Origin: Cinnamomum chago
Lineage: Eukaryota; Streptophyta; Magnoliopsida; Laurales; Lauraceae
Direction: 5' to 3'
DNA length: 64,000 nucleotides
Assembly: GCA_038049695.1 (NCBI GenBank)
Contig: CP142458.1
Coordinates: 41,323,501 to 41,387,500 of the forward strand
Position numbers and translations under genes: made by a program. The notes beneath the pieces are model-generated. The model had not been told where the DNA came from and did not search any database. It saw nothing but the letters and a program-made list of their open reading frames with translations. Positions within the stretch are counted from its first letter, which is position 1. Every line of letters starts with the position of its first letter. Positions 48,747 to 60,162 of the stretch are shown one piece after another.

Positions 48747-51700
48747 AGGATATTTGGTCCACCAAATAAAATGAACATTTACCTCTGGTAAAAGCTGTGG
48801 ATATTTCCTCTGCACTTGATCTCTCAATTCCAATGTGGCTTCCTCTGGCTCGTGATTTTCCCAAAGTACCTTGACCCAATGAATAGTCCGATTTCTCAGT
48901 TCTTACTCTTTGGTATCAATGATCTTGATCAGTTTTTCCACGTACGAGGCATCTTCCCGAATCTCTAAAGGCTCGTGCTGTAGTATATGTGTAGGACTAG
49001 AGACATATTTCTTGAGCATAGAAACATGAAATACATTGTGCACCCCGGAGAGTTCCGACGGTAACGCAAGTCTATAGCGACATCCCTAATCTTGCCCAAA
49101 ATCTCATACGGACCAATAAACCTTCCAGACAATTTGCCCTTCTGTCTGAATCTCAAAGTTCCTTTAACTGGTGAGATTTTCAAGAATACTTTGTCACCCA
49201 CTTAAAACTTTAATTCTCTTCGGCGAGTGTCTGCATAACTCTTCTGCCTACTTTGGGCGATCTTCAAACGTTCCTGAATCAACTTGACCTTGTCGCTTGT
49301 CTCTCCAACTATCGTCGGTCCATGAAAACTGCGCTCACCGACTTCTTCCCAGCAAACCGGAGTTCTATATCTTCTGCCATAGAGTGCCTTGAAAGGTGTC
49401 ATACCGATGCTAGAGTAGTAGCTATTGTTATAAGCAAATTCACAAAGTGGTAAACACTCGTCCCACTGAACCTTGAAATCCAACACACAAGCACGCAACA
49501 TGTCTTCAAGAGTCTGTATCGTCCTTTCTGACTGACCATCGGTCTGAGGATGATATGTTGTGCTGAACTGGAATTTGGTACCCATAGACTCATGAAGAGT
49601 TTTCCAAAACTTTGAAACAAACCTGCTATCTCTATCTGAAGTGATGGAGATGGGCTGACCATGTTTGCTAACAATTTCATCGGCAAATAACTTTGCAAGT
49701 GATGCCATATGCATCATATTCCTTATCTTCATCGGAATGAAATGAGCAGACTTTGTCAAACGATCTACAATAATCCAAATTGCATTATTTACCTTCTTGG
49801 TATTCCGCAAACCGGATACGAGATCCATGGTGATGTGCTCCCATTTCCACTCTGAAATCTCCAACGGTTATAGCAAGCCCGGGGGCTTCTAATGTTCTTC
49901 TTTGATCAACTGACAAGTTAAACAACGGGACACAAAAACTGTTATCTCTCTCTTCATGTTGTTCCACCAAAATCTATTCTTCAAATTGTGGTACATCTTC
50001 GTGCTACCCGGATACATCGAGTATCTTGTGTTGTGAGCTTCATTCATTATATCATTCTTCAAGCCATCCACATTTGGCACACACAACCGGTCACGAAAAT
50101 ACAGTATCCCATTCACCATCTTGAAATCTGGACGTTCTGTGATATGTTCTACTATCTTTGCCAAGTCTGGGTCTTGTAACTGACTTTCCTTGATCTTTTG
50201 GATGAAAGTAGGTTCTGATACTGTCATGTTTGTTAACATTGCACCCAGCTTCAGGGTTTGCACCTCTACACCCAATTCTTCAAACTGCTGCAAAACACCA
50301 ATTCCTCTCAAATTGGTCATGACCACTGATTTTCTGCTCAAAGCATCAGCTACAACATTCACTTTGCATGGATGATACTTAATTGGGAAATCATAATCCT
50401 TGATATACTCCATCCACCTTCTCGGTCTCATGTTTAAATCCTTTTGTGAGAATAAATATTGCAAACTTCGGTGATCTGAATGGACTTCAAATTTCTCTCC
50501 GTAGAGATAGTGTCTCCACATCTTCAATGCAAAAACAACTGCCGCCAATTCCAAGTCATGAGTTGCATAGTTCTTCTCATGGTCCTTCAACTGTCTTGAG
50601 CCATAAGCAATCACTTTGCCATCCTGCATCAATACACAACCTAGTCCCACATTCGAAGCATCTGTAAAAACAATAAATCTGGCACTGCCCGATGGTAACG
50701 TAAGGATTGGAGCTATGGTTAACCTTCCCTTCAACTCTTGAAAACTTGTTTCACACTGTTCGGTCCAAACAAATGGGACATTCTTCCTGGTCAATTTCGT
50801 CAATGGTGCTGCGATGGATGAAAAACCTTGGACAAATCTTTTGTAGTAGCCTGATAACCCCAAAAGGCTCCTGATTTCAGTCACACTACTTGGTCTCACC
50901 CAATTAACAACTGCCTCTATCTTGGCCGGATCAACAGCTAAACCTTCTCTGGAGATGATGTGGCCTAGAAAAGCAACTTGCTCTAACCAGAACTCATACT
51001 TACTGAGTGTCGCATAATGCTGGTTGTCCCTCAAAAGCTACAACGCTGTCCTTAAATGTTCTTCATGCTCCTTTTTACTCTTGGAATACACAAGGACGTC
51101 ATCAATGAATACTACTGTAGAGTGATCCAAATATGGTGCAAAGACTTTGTTCATAAGAGCCATAAAGACTGCGGGTGTATTTGTCAAACCAAAGGGCATC
51201 ACTAAGAACTCGTAGTGCCCATATCTTGTTCTAAAAGCCGTTTTCTGATCATCTGAGTCTCTAACTCTCAACCGATGGTACCCTGATCTCAGGTCTATTT
51301 TGGAAAAATAGGCTGCTCCTTGCAACTGATCAAATAATTCGTCTATCCTTGGCAATGGATACTTGTTCTTGATGGTCACATGGTTCAATTTTCTATAGTC
51401 AATGCATATTCTCGGACTTCCATCTTTCTTTTTCACAAATAACACTGGTGCTCTCCACGGTGAAACACTTGGCGTAATGAAACCTTTACTCAACAATTCC
51501 TGCAACTGGAGTTTTTATTCACCCATTTCTATTGGAGCCATTTTGTATGGCGCAATAGAGATCGGAGTTGTCCCTGGAAGAAGTTCAATTGTGAACTCAA
51601 CTTCTCTAATTGGTGGTAATCCCGGGATTTCTTCTAGAAAAACATCCGAAAATTCACACACAATGGGGATATCCTCCACCCCTTGGGATTGTTTATCCTC

Positions 51701-52298
51701 CGTGATAAACACAATAAATGCCTGACACCCACTCTAAACTAGTCTCCTTGCCTTAAACACTAAAATAAATCCTGCCTGAGTTTTCCTCTTGTTCCCCTGA
51801 AATATCAATTCTGCTTGTGGTCCTTGGAATCTGAATGTTATGGTTTTACTAAAGCAATCCATGGTGGCATGATATGCTTCTAACCAATCCATGCCTAAAA
51901 TGATATCAAAATCATGCATGTCCAAAACAATGAGGTTGGCCGGTAAATTAACATCTCCTAACAACACTGTACAGCTAGGGTAATAGGTTATACACACAAC
52001 TTCTTTCCCTACTGGTGTGGTTACTATCAGAATATAATCCAATTCACTATGTGGTGCATCAATCATCTTAGCAAAACTAGGAGATGAAAACGAATGTGTG
52101 GATCCAGGATCAAATAAAATCTGAGCTTCTACCCCACAAACAAGAAGTTTACCTTCCACCACGTCTCCTGCAGCTTCAGCATCCGCACGGTTGAGATAAT
52201 ATAAACTTCCATGCATCTGTAGTCTGTTCGGTGCTTGATTTTGCCTTCCTTGGGCATATCTATTCTGTTGTGGAGGACGAGCATTCTGATTCCGTGCT
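48747..52298 (-). pseudogene. Pol of gypsy element D (broken, gag missing here)
   Basis: Minus-strand frame close to A's pol but clearly diverged. Protease (FDPGSTHSF) is at about 52216-51737, reverse transcriptase with FIDD near 51100, RNase H with FTDAS near 50667, integrase 50040-49350, and the chromodomain-like end near 48850-48780. In-frame stops are at 51734, 51515, 51038, 49889, about 49868 and 49202. A one-base loss near 49079 shifts the last part. The second His of the integrase zinc finger is Tyr (SMYPGST, A has SMHPGST). The N-terminal side is cut at 52298 by LTR E, so gag, PBS and the 5' LTR of D lie beyond the window. Confidence 0.88.
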
Positions 52299-53563
52299 TG
52301 TAAGACCCCGACCCGAGAGAACCCGATTAGTACTAATTAAGTGGCGTATTAGTTCTAAGCTTGATTAGTGATTCTGGCTAAGTTCGGTTTGGAATAGCTT
52401 TTGATATAGTTTTGGGGAATTTTGATTGCTTTGGGTTAGTAAGGTCCTTTGGGGGTTCCTTTTCATGACATTGCATATGTTTGAGGATTTATCGGAGATT
52501 TTTACATTCATTATTTTAATCTCATTTTATTCGTATTGATAAGCTCTACAACTTTCATGTTGATCCCGTCCCCGTTTGAGATCCTGAAACCCGATTTCAT
52601 AGCCTTGAGGGCAAAACAGTCATTGCACACAAAATTTGTACCCAAAACTTGATATTCCCGAAACCCTTGAAACATATACTTTTTGGAAACTAGATATTTC
52701 GGCGATCATTTCTTTCTTCTTTGTCGAATTCATTAGAAGCCCCGAAAGACAAGATTTCAGCCCTTGAATGTCTTTAGTAGTGGGACCCATTCCCATTTGC
52801 CATATAAGGAGAACCCATCTTCCCATTCCCTTTTTCCAGCACAAAAAGAACCTAGGGTTTGCTTTTGGAAACTTTTCTTCTTCCTCTTGCTCTCTCCACC
52901 TCCAATCCACACCAAACTTGCATCAATCAAGAAATGGAGATCATCTTCTTCTTCCTCTTCACCATGGCTCTCTATTGATACCATTTGTGAAGAAAACCCT
53001 CCATTCCAAGACCTTCATTGAGCTTACTCTTGCCATTAGAGGACCTTAAAAGTAAGTAATCCTTCCCTTCTTCTAGATTTGCATTCTTCTAGCCTTAGAG
53101 AAGCTACATTTCCATTATTGTAAGGTTTCCCTTCGTGTTTCTTGTTTTGACCCATTTTAGGGTTTGTTTTGGGGGATTTTTGTTATAGCTTGGATCTTTG
53201 GCTTGGAAGAGTATAGGAGTTTGATTTCTTGATTTGAAGACACAAGGCAAGTGGATTACTTGATTTTTATGAGCTTTCAATGGTTTCCATGAGGAATGTG
53301 GTTGACTTGTCATTTCACTCATATTTATTGGCTTGCATTTATTTTTGAAATGAATGCTTGAATGCATATTGGCTAAGTCATTTAATGTTTTGTAAACATG
53401 TTGGTATAGCATTTATTGTCTTTTGTTTATATCCTAAATGAATGTTTGTGAAATGGTTTCCTTCCTCCTTCCTTTGTATAGGACTTGATGTGGAAGAATG
53501 AGGTGATGAATGATCACAAGTTGGAGTTTTGGAGAAGTATAGATAGATGTATTGGAGGAGTTC

Positions 53564-56500
53564 TGTAAGACCCCGACCCGAGTGAACCCGATTAGTGCTA
53601 TTTAAGTTGCGTGTTAGTGCTAAGCTTGATTAGTGATTTTGGCTAAGTTGGGCTTGGAATAGCTTTGATTCTAGTTTTGGGCTACTTTGAATGCTTTGGT
53701 AACTAGTAGGGCCCTTTGGAGGTTCCTTTTCATGACATTGCACATGTTTGGGGATTTATCGGAGATTTTTGCATTCATGGTTTTAATCCTGTTTTATTGG
53801 TATTGTTATTTCATTCAACTTTCATGTTGATCCCGTGTCCATTTGAGATCCCGAAACCCGGTTTCATAGCCTTGAGGGCAAAACAATCTTTTTACACTAA
53901 ATCTGTACCCAAAACTTGATATTCCCAAAACCCGTGAAACATATACTTTTTGGAAACTAGATATTTCGACGACCATTTCTTCCTTCTTCGTCGAATTCAT
54001 CCAAGGTCCCGAAAGAGATGATTTCAGCCCAATTAGATTTCTAGTGGTGGAGCCCACTCCCCACTTGTTTATAAGGAAACCTTTCTCTTCCCATTCCCTT
54101 TTTCCAGCACAAACAGAACCTAGGGTTTGCTTTTAGCAACTTTTCTTCTTCTTCTTGCTCTCTCCATCTCCAATCCACATCAATCTTGCACCAACATCAA
54201 ATGGAGGTTGTCATTCTCTTCCTCATCTCCATAGCTCTCTATTGATACCATTTGTGAAGAAAACCCTCCATTCCAAGATCTTCATTGAGTTTACTCTTGC
54301 CATTAGAGGACCTTACAAATAAGTAATCCTTCCCTTCCTCTAGATTGGTATTCTTCTAGCCTTAGAGAAGCTTCATTTCCATTATTGTAAGGTTTCCTTG
54401 TTATTTCATTGTTTGACCATTTTAGGGTTGTTTGTTTGGGGTTTTGCTCATAGTTTGGATTCCTTGCTTGGAAGAGTATTAGAGCTTGATTTCATTGTTA
54501 GAAGACCCAAGGCAAGTGGATGTTTTGATTTTTATAAGCTTTCAATGATTTTGGTATTTTCCACTCATGCCTATTTATTGCATTGGTTTGAAATAAATGT
54601 CCATGCTAGAGTTTGGTAGTGCATTTATGACTTATAAGTGTATTGGTGAATGTCATTTAATTCTCTTTTTGTTTGTACTAAATGTACTCTATTGTGAAAT
54701 GGTTTCCTTCTTCCTTTGTATGGAATAGGATGTGGATGGAAGAAGTGATGGAGTGAACACATAATGGGGTTTTGAAGAAGTGTAGATAGAGGCATTGGAG
54801 GAGCTCTTAGCTCAATTTTATTGCAGGGACCAAGTGGAAGTGGGGAGAATGGTTTTGAGGAGGAGAAAGGGCTTAAATCTGAACACAATGGGTGATTCCC
54901 GCACCTGGCGGTCAGCCTGCGGTCACCCGGCGGCTAGCCGTCTGGTGACTGGCGGCTAACCGCCAGTGAGCCGAAATGTCACGGTTGCTTTTCCAGAGAC
55001 CACACTTCTCCACCTGAAAACTCGGTCAGCTCCACGGTTAGCCAACGGCTAACCGCCGAACCCATCGGCGGCTAACCGCCAGCTAACCGCACCTTGGCGG
55101 TTAGCTTTCCAGTAAGCTGCATTTTGGCAGCCCGCCGCGGTCAGCCAGCGGCTAGCCGTCCATCCCATCGGCAGCTAACCGCCAGCTGACCGCCAGGTGA
55201 CTGAAATTTCCCAGGTTTCGGAGAGCTCCTCGTTCGAGCGAACGCTCCGGTTCGCTCGAGCGCTGAGCTTTGTCGGTCAAAGGAGATTCACTAGGCATTG
55301 TATGAGGCCATTCGAGAAAGAAACCATATCACGAAGATGTCATTTGAAGTTTTGAAAATTCAAAGTGTATAAGGAGCCCGGAATGTCTTCAAACTCAAGG
55401 GGTACCAAGTTATCATTACAATCGACATACGGGACCCCTATTCACCTTAAACAAATCTTGAAACCAGTATTTTAACCGAAATTGTTATAGTTCATTGTTT
55501 CACTTCATTCCAAGATTTGTATTATATGATTTGTTTTCCTGAAAGCATGATGGTTACACTGGTAACAGTTATTTGTCCCGGAATGTATTGCCCGACATGA
55601 AATGACAGTGTGCCCTTGAGCACCCCTGTCTTGCTCGTTTATTTGTTGTACTTGATTTACTTGCATATATCTCGATTTGTTATTTGATTTACTTGCATAT
55701 ATCTCGATTTGTTATTTGACCTATGAGTCGGCATCACTAAGCTTGGATACCTTGTCGGTTTGATCCACCGACTTGGAGATCCCTCTCCCGTCCCGCCAGC
55801 TGCAGTTTGGATCCCGATACCCGGTCTATTACCGTGGTCCCGTCCCGATACCCGGTTAGCTACCGTGGTCCCGTCCTGTATATTTATATTGTATATATAT
55901 GATTTGCGTTGAATCTCCTCACCTTGAGTGACTGAGATCAACGTCCCGTTATACTGTTGTCACTTTAGTGACAGAGGACTTAGCTTTATGTGATTGTCAT
56001 CTTGTTAGTTCCCGATTCCTTGGTTACCTTATATGGTTTTACCTTATTTACCTGTTTTCTAACAAGTGATTTATCTACTCTATGAGAGTTCTTGTTTAAA
56101 CAGATTTCTATGCTTTTCAAGGTATTCCCTTTATTATTATATGTTGTTGTATCTTCTCATTCTCTTGCCAGACCGTCGTATCTGACCCATTTGCTTTGGT
56201 ACTCAGGTCCAATTGCCGGTTTCCTTGAGGAGGAGCCAGAGGAGGCGGTAGGTGAGCCGCAACCTCTAGTCGAGTGGCGCGCTGACGATGTCATGTAGAC
56301 ATCGGGTTGCTAAGAGAGGCGTAACATTTTGAGGGGAACTATTTAACCATTCATTGGGTTATTGTTTTGTTTATATTGGCCTTTGTTGGCCTCTAATTTT
56401 GGAGAATGTAAATAAGTGATATTTGTATAAACTTCAACTCACCTTGGGTAACATGCTTTAGATCATTCTGATACAGTAATGATACTTGATGTTATTATCT

Positions 56501-56709
56501 TTATGACTAAGGATAGTCTGACTATTTGATTTACTACATGCTTCCGCACTTAATAGAAATGTTCATTTATGGTTGTGATATCCTCACCGCGGACACCTGT
56601 GGGAAATTAAATAAATGTTGTTATCATTTAAACAGATGTAATGTGGATCATCATTTAGTCCCGATCCCGGATCGGTTCCTTCGTGGGGGCCCGGTCCGGG
56701 GTCGCGACA
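53564..56709 (+). mobile_element. Solo gypsy LTR F
   Basis: A 3146-bp LTR from TGTAAGACCC to GGGTCGCGACA with the perfect TSD AGTTC (53559-53563 and 56710-56714), inserted in E. It holds the GGCGGTTAGCCGCC array (54906-55215), a short CGCTCGAGCG island (about 55233-55262), two minisatellite units (near 55808-55875), an acidic frame ending at 56298 and tRNA-complementary segments (56537-56547 and 56595-56603). Outside the array it resembles the LTRs of A and B. Confidence 0.93.
54906..55215. repeat. GGCGGTTAGCCGCC-type array in F
   Basis: Two to three units of about 120 bp with GGCGGCTAACCGCC-like palindromes, GCGGTCACC words and the anchor TCACGGTTGCTTTTCCAG. The same unit type is found in copia LTR L (3463-3965). 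Confidence 0.88.
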
Positions 56710-57032
56710 AGTTCTTAGCTCAATTTTATTGCAGGGACTAAGTGGAAGTAGGGAGAATGGTTTTGAGGAGGAGAAATGGCTCAAAATATGAACACAGTGG
56801 GTGTTTCCCGCATCTGGCGGTCAGCCTGCGGTCACCTGGCGGCTAACCGCCAGCTAGCCAAAATATCACGGTTCCTTTTCCAGAGAGCACACTTCTCCAC
56901 CTGAAACTCAGTTAGCTCCACGGTTAGCCTGCGGCTAGCCGCCAGCTGACCGCACCTTGGCGGTTGGCTTTCCAGTAAGCTGCATTTTTGCAGCCCAGCC
57001 GCGGCTAACCGCCCATCCCAGCGGCGGCTAAC

Positions 57033-58354
57033 TGTTGGATATCGCGATCACTGAGAGGGGGGGTGAATCAGTGATTTCTTAAAACCAGGTCCAATTTCAA
57101 CAACAAAAGATCAAATCACACACACGGACAACGGATTTAACGTGGTTCACCAAAAAAGGCTACGTCCACGGTTCAAAGACTGTCCGAACACCGATCCGGA
57201 ATAGGTCTGAATCTATTTAGTCGCACCAACGACAAAGAGCACCAACCCTTGAGTTTCAGATAGCACCCACTATCTAGGAAGCACCTACTCCCTTTCCAAG
57301 ATGTCTACACCCACAGACAGGATCACCAAATCCCCAACACCAAGCACCCACTTGATGTTTTACAGAATAAAAGTTTAGATCTTTCTACAGCCCTTCCCCT
57401 CTCCAATCTCTCTCTCTCAATCCCTTACAGATCGAAATTTAAGCCATAAACAAAGAGACACTTATCTATGGACGAATCATCATCTTCATGAGCACATTCT
57501 CGTCCACACTTGCTGTAGAAACGTGCAACACAGCAACCCCAGCAGCACCTTCTTCTCACAATCACTCTTCTCTCTAAATCTTTCTTCTTTTAATAATTCC
57601 GTTTTCCAACCTCATATTTTCAGATCCTAAAAAGTTGGATCTCTAGCCAATAGAGGAAATTGCTCACAACAAAAAGATAGGAGGAATATCTTTTTGGCTT
57701 TCTTGCCAAGCAAAAGAACCCAACATGAAATTTCACGTTTTGGCTAGGCTGACTTACCATTTGGGTCAGATGAATATGATGGGCCATCTGCTTATTACTT
57801 TCCAGCACATAATGGGACCCACAGCAACCTACCCAGAAGATATATTAATCTCGCAGTGCAGAAAAACTGCAAAATATATCTCCACTAGAAAATTCATAAC
57901 TTCCTCTTCCGAGCTCTAAATGACATGATTCTTGAGCCAAATGAAAGATATATCAGAGGGCTACAACTTTCATGTTTTGAGATTTAACCCAGATTGACTG
58001 GACGGTAGAGTAAAAACACCTTGAAGCTGACTGGTTTAGGAAAAACAGCAACCTGAGAGAGATAGAGTTGTCCCGCTGTCCGGGCCATAGCTTTAAAACC
58101 TAAAGTCAGATCAACCCGATTCCAAGACCAAAAATCAAGTCCTATCACTGATGCACAAAAGTCATGTTGACCACTTTTTAGTCCAGATGTTAGTTGTGAA
58201 GATATAAGCACAACAACAGTTGGTTCATAGCTGTGTTGTTGTACTTCACCACACTTGTTTGCAAAGTTTGTGACAATGTGTTGACAGTAATTCCAACACA
58301 TAATCATGCTGGACACTTCATCAAAAACTCTCCATAACATCTCAAATTATAACA
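57033..58354 (-). mobile_element. 3' LTR of M
   Basis: 1322 bp, plus-strand TGTTGGATATCG to TTATAACA. The conserved hairpin is at 57141-57170 (CGTGG/CCACG outer stem). A C tract near the U5 end appears on the plus strand as GAGAGGGGGGG (57053-57063). CATGAAAGTTGTAG lies at 57961-57974 on the minus strand. A 118-residue open frame at 58340-57984 has no recognisable domain and I do not call it a gene. Confidence 0.92.
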
Positions 58355-58368
58355 ATCTCCCCCTTTGG
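58355..58368 (-). promoter_or_regulatory. Polypurine tract of M
   Basis: Plus-strand ATCTCCCCCTTTGG, so CCAAAGGGGGAGAT in element sense, directly before the 3' LTR. Confidence 0.88.
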
Positions 58369-58676
58369 AATTGTTGGCAACACATGGAACATGTTGATCT
58401 TCATGTTACTTGCAAACAAGTTTCTAATCTTCTGATCGTCGACTTTATGTCAGCGCTGCTCTTCTATCAGTTACCATCATATTGACAACTCTTCAATAAT
58501 CCATATCATAGACTCCCCCTGTCATCATGCTAATTCTCATAGTCTCTGGCCGAAATGAAACACTGATGACGGTCTCAGAGTCTTGTTCTCCCCCTTTGAC
58601 AACAAATCCAAAGGGACTGTTCAGGGAAGCAAATAAAATAAGCATGAGTACCTCCTCCCTCTTCCTTGAAGGTCTT
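58369..58676 (-). other. 3' untranslated leader of M
   Basis: About 300 bases between the pol stop and the polypurine tract. It has further CTCCCCCT runs (58512-58519 and 58589-58596) that resemble secondary polypurine tracts. No coding sequence is seen. Confidence 0.6.
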
Positions 58677-60159
58677 CTAAGTCTTTGGAGAGTGAGTAAC
58701 TCCCAATTTCTTGCAAAGATACTCGAAGACTTCCTTTGGTAGTGGCTTTGTGAAGATATCAGCCACTTGCTCAGTGGTTGGAACGTAATCCAACTTTACC
58801 TCTCCAGCAGCAACCTTTTCTTTGAGAAAGTGATAGCGGATTGCAACATGCTTCGTTCGAGAGTGCTGAACAGGATTCTTAGAGATGTGAATTGCACTCG
58901 TGTTGTCACAAAGGATCGGCGTAGGATCAGTTGTCTGAACTCCTAGATCAGAGAGCATTTGCCGCATCCACAGCACTTGCGTACAACAAGTTGCCGCTGC
59001 AATATATTCCGCTTCCGCTGTCGAAAGGGATACTGAATCTTGCTTCTTACTGTGCCATGCCACCAACCTTTCACCGAGATAGAACGCACCACCGCTTGTA
59101 CTCTTGCGATCATCTATACATCCAGCCCAATCGGCGTCAGAGTATGCAACAAGAGTGAAGGATTTGCCTTTGGGATACCAGATACCAAGCTCCATAGTAC
59201 CTTTCAGATATCGAAAGATCCTTTTTACTGCTGTAAGGTGCGTCTTAGTTGGGGATGCTTGAAATCGAGCCACCATACATACTGCTTGTAGAAGATCCGG
59301 TCTTGTAGCAGTCAAGTAAAGCAAGCTTCCTATCATAGAACGATAGGTGGTGTGATCAACGGACGAAACCTTATCATCTTTGCTTAGCTTTGTGTTCGTT
59401 GACATTGGTGTGCTCACTGGCTTGCTGTCTTCCATGTTAAAACGCTTCAGCATTTCCTTGATGTACTTCATCTGTGATATGAAGATACCATGTTTCAGCT
59501 GCTGAACTTGCAAACCAAGAAAGAACTTCAGTTCTCCAAGCATTGACATCTCAAATTCTTTCTTCATCTCTTCAGCAAAATTCATGCACAATTCTTCATC
59601 ATTTCCGCCAAAGATTATGTCATCGACATAAACAATAACAACCAGTTGTTTGCTTAACTCTGTTTTGACATAAAGATTGCTATCAACCAGTCCTTTTCCA
59701 AAGCCGATCTTGCGGAGATAGAGGTCCAGCATACCACGCCCTTGGCGCTTGTTTCAGTCCATAGAGAGCCTTTTTCAACTTGCACACTAGGTCTGAATTT
59801 TTGCTAATGAGAAAACCATCAGGTTGCTCAATGTATACCTCTTCTTCAAGTAATCCATTCAAGAAAGCTGACTTTACATCCATCTGAAAGACCTTGAAGG
59901 TTTTGTATGCAGCCAATGCAAGAAACATACGAATGGCTTCCAGACGAGCCACCGGTGCAAAGGTCTCTTCAAAATCTATGCCTTCAACTTGAGCATAGCC
60001 TTTACAAACCAACCTTGCTTTGTTTCTTATGACCTGGCCATCTTCATTCAGCTTATTCCGAAAGACCCATTTAGTACCAATAACATTCTTATCAGTAGGT
60101 CTAGGAACTAGTTCCCATGTGGAGTTCTTCTCAATTTGCTCCAACCCCTCATGCATAGC
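58677..60159 (-). pseudogene. Reverse transcriptase and RNase H of M
   Basis: The copia RT begins in the frame continuing from integrase after the TAG at 60163 ([20 protein letters not shown]). It includes [37 protein letters not shown] and [11 protein letters not shown], then loses frame near 59735 and continues in the frame ending at 58677. The second part has the YVDD catalytic motif (VIVYVDDIIFGG), FFLGLQV, SLLYLTATRPDL, and an RNase H with YSDADWAG, STAEAEY and the terminal RTKHVAIRYHFLKEKV and DIFTKPLP. All these are standard copia landmarks. The enzyme copies element RNA into DNA in virus-like particles; here it is split by one stop and one frameshift. Confidence 0.9.
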
Positions 60160-60162
60160 TTT

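Larger units (their letters stand above)
52299..57032 (+). mobile_element. Gypsy LTR E, interrupted by F and M
   Basis: E starts TGTAAGACCCCG at 52299, runs to 53563, resumes at 56715 and is cut at 57033 by copia M. The left flank is GTGCT; the right end is outside the window, so solo or full-length status is unknown. It is the same family as F: both share the phrase TTAGCTCAATTTTATTGCAG and the GGCGGTTAGCCGCC array (E copy about 56815-57032). There is no coding sequence. Confidence 0.88.

Noticed and set aside
57984..58340. 118-residue frame inside the M 3' LTR as a possible captured gene
   Set aside because: No recognisable domain; it begins 15 bases inside the LTR and is noncoding-like in composition. 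The second LTR copy is mostly outside the window, so conservation cannot be tested.
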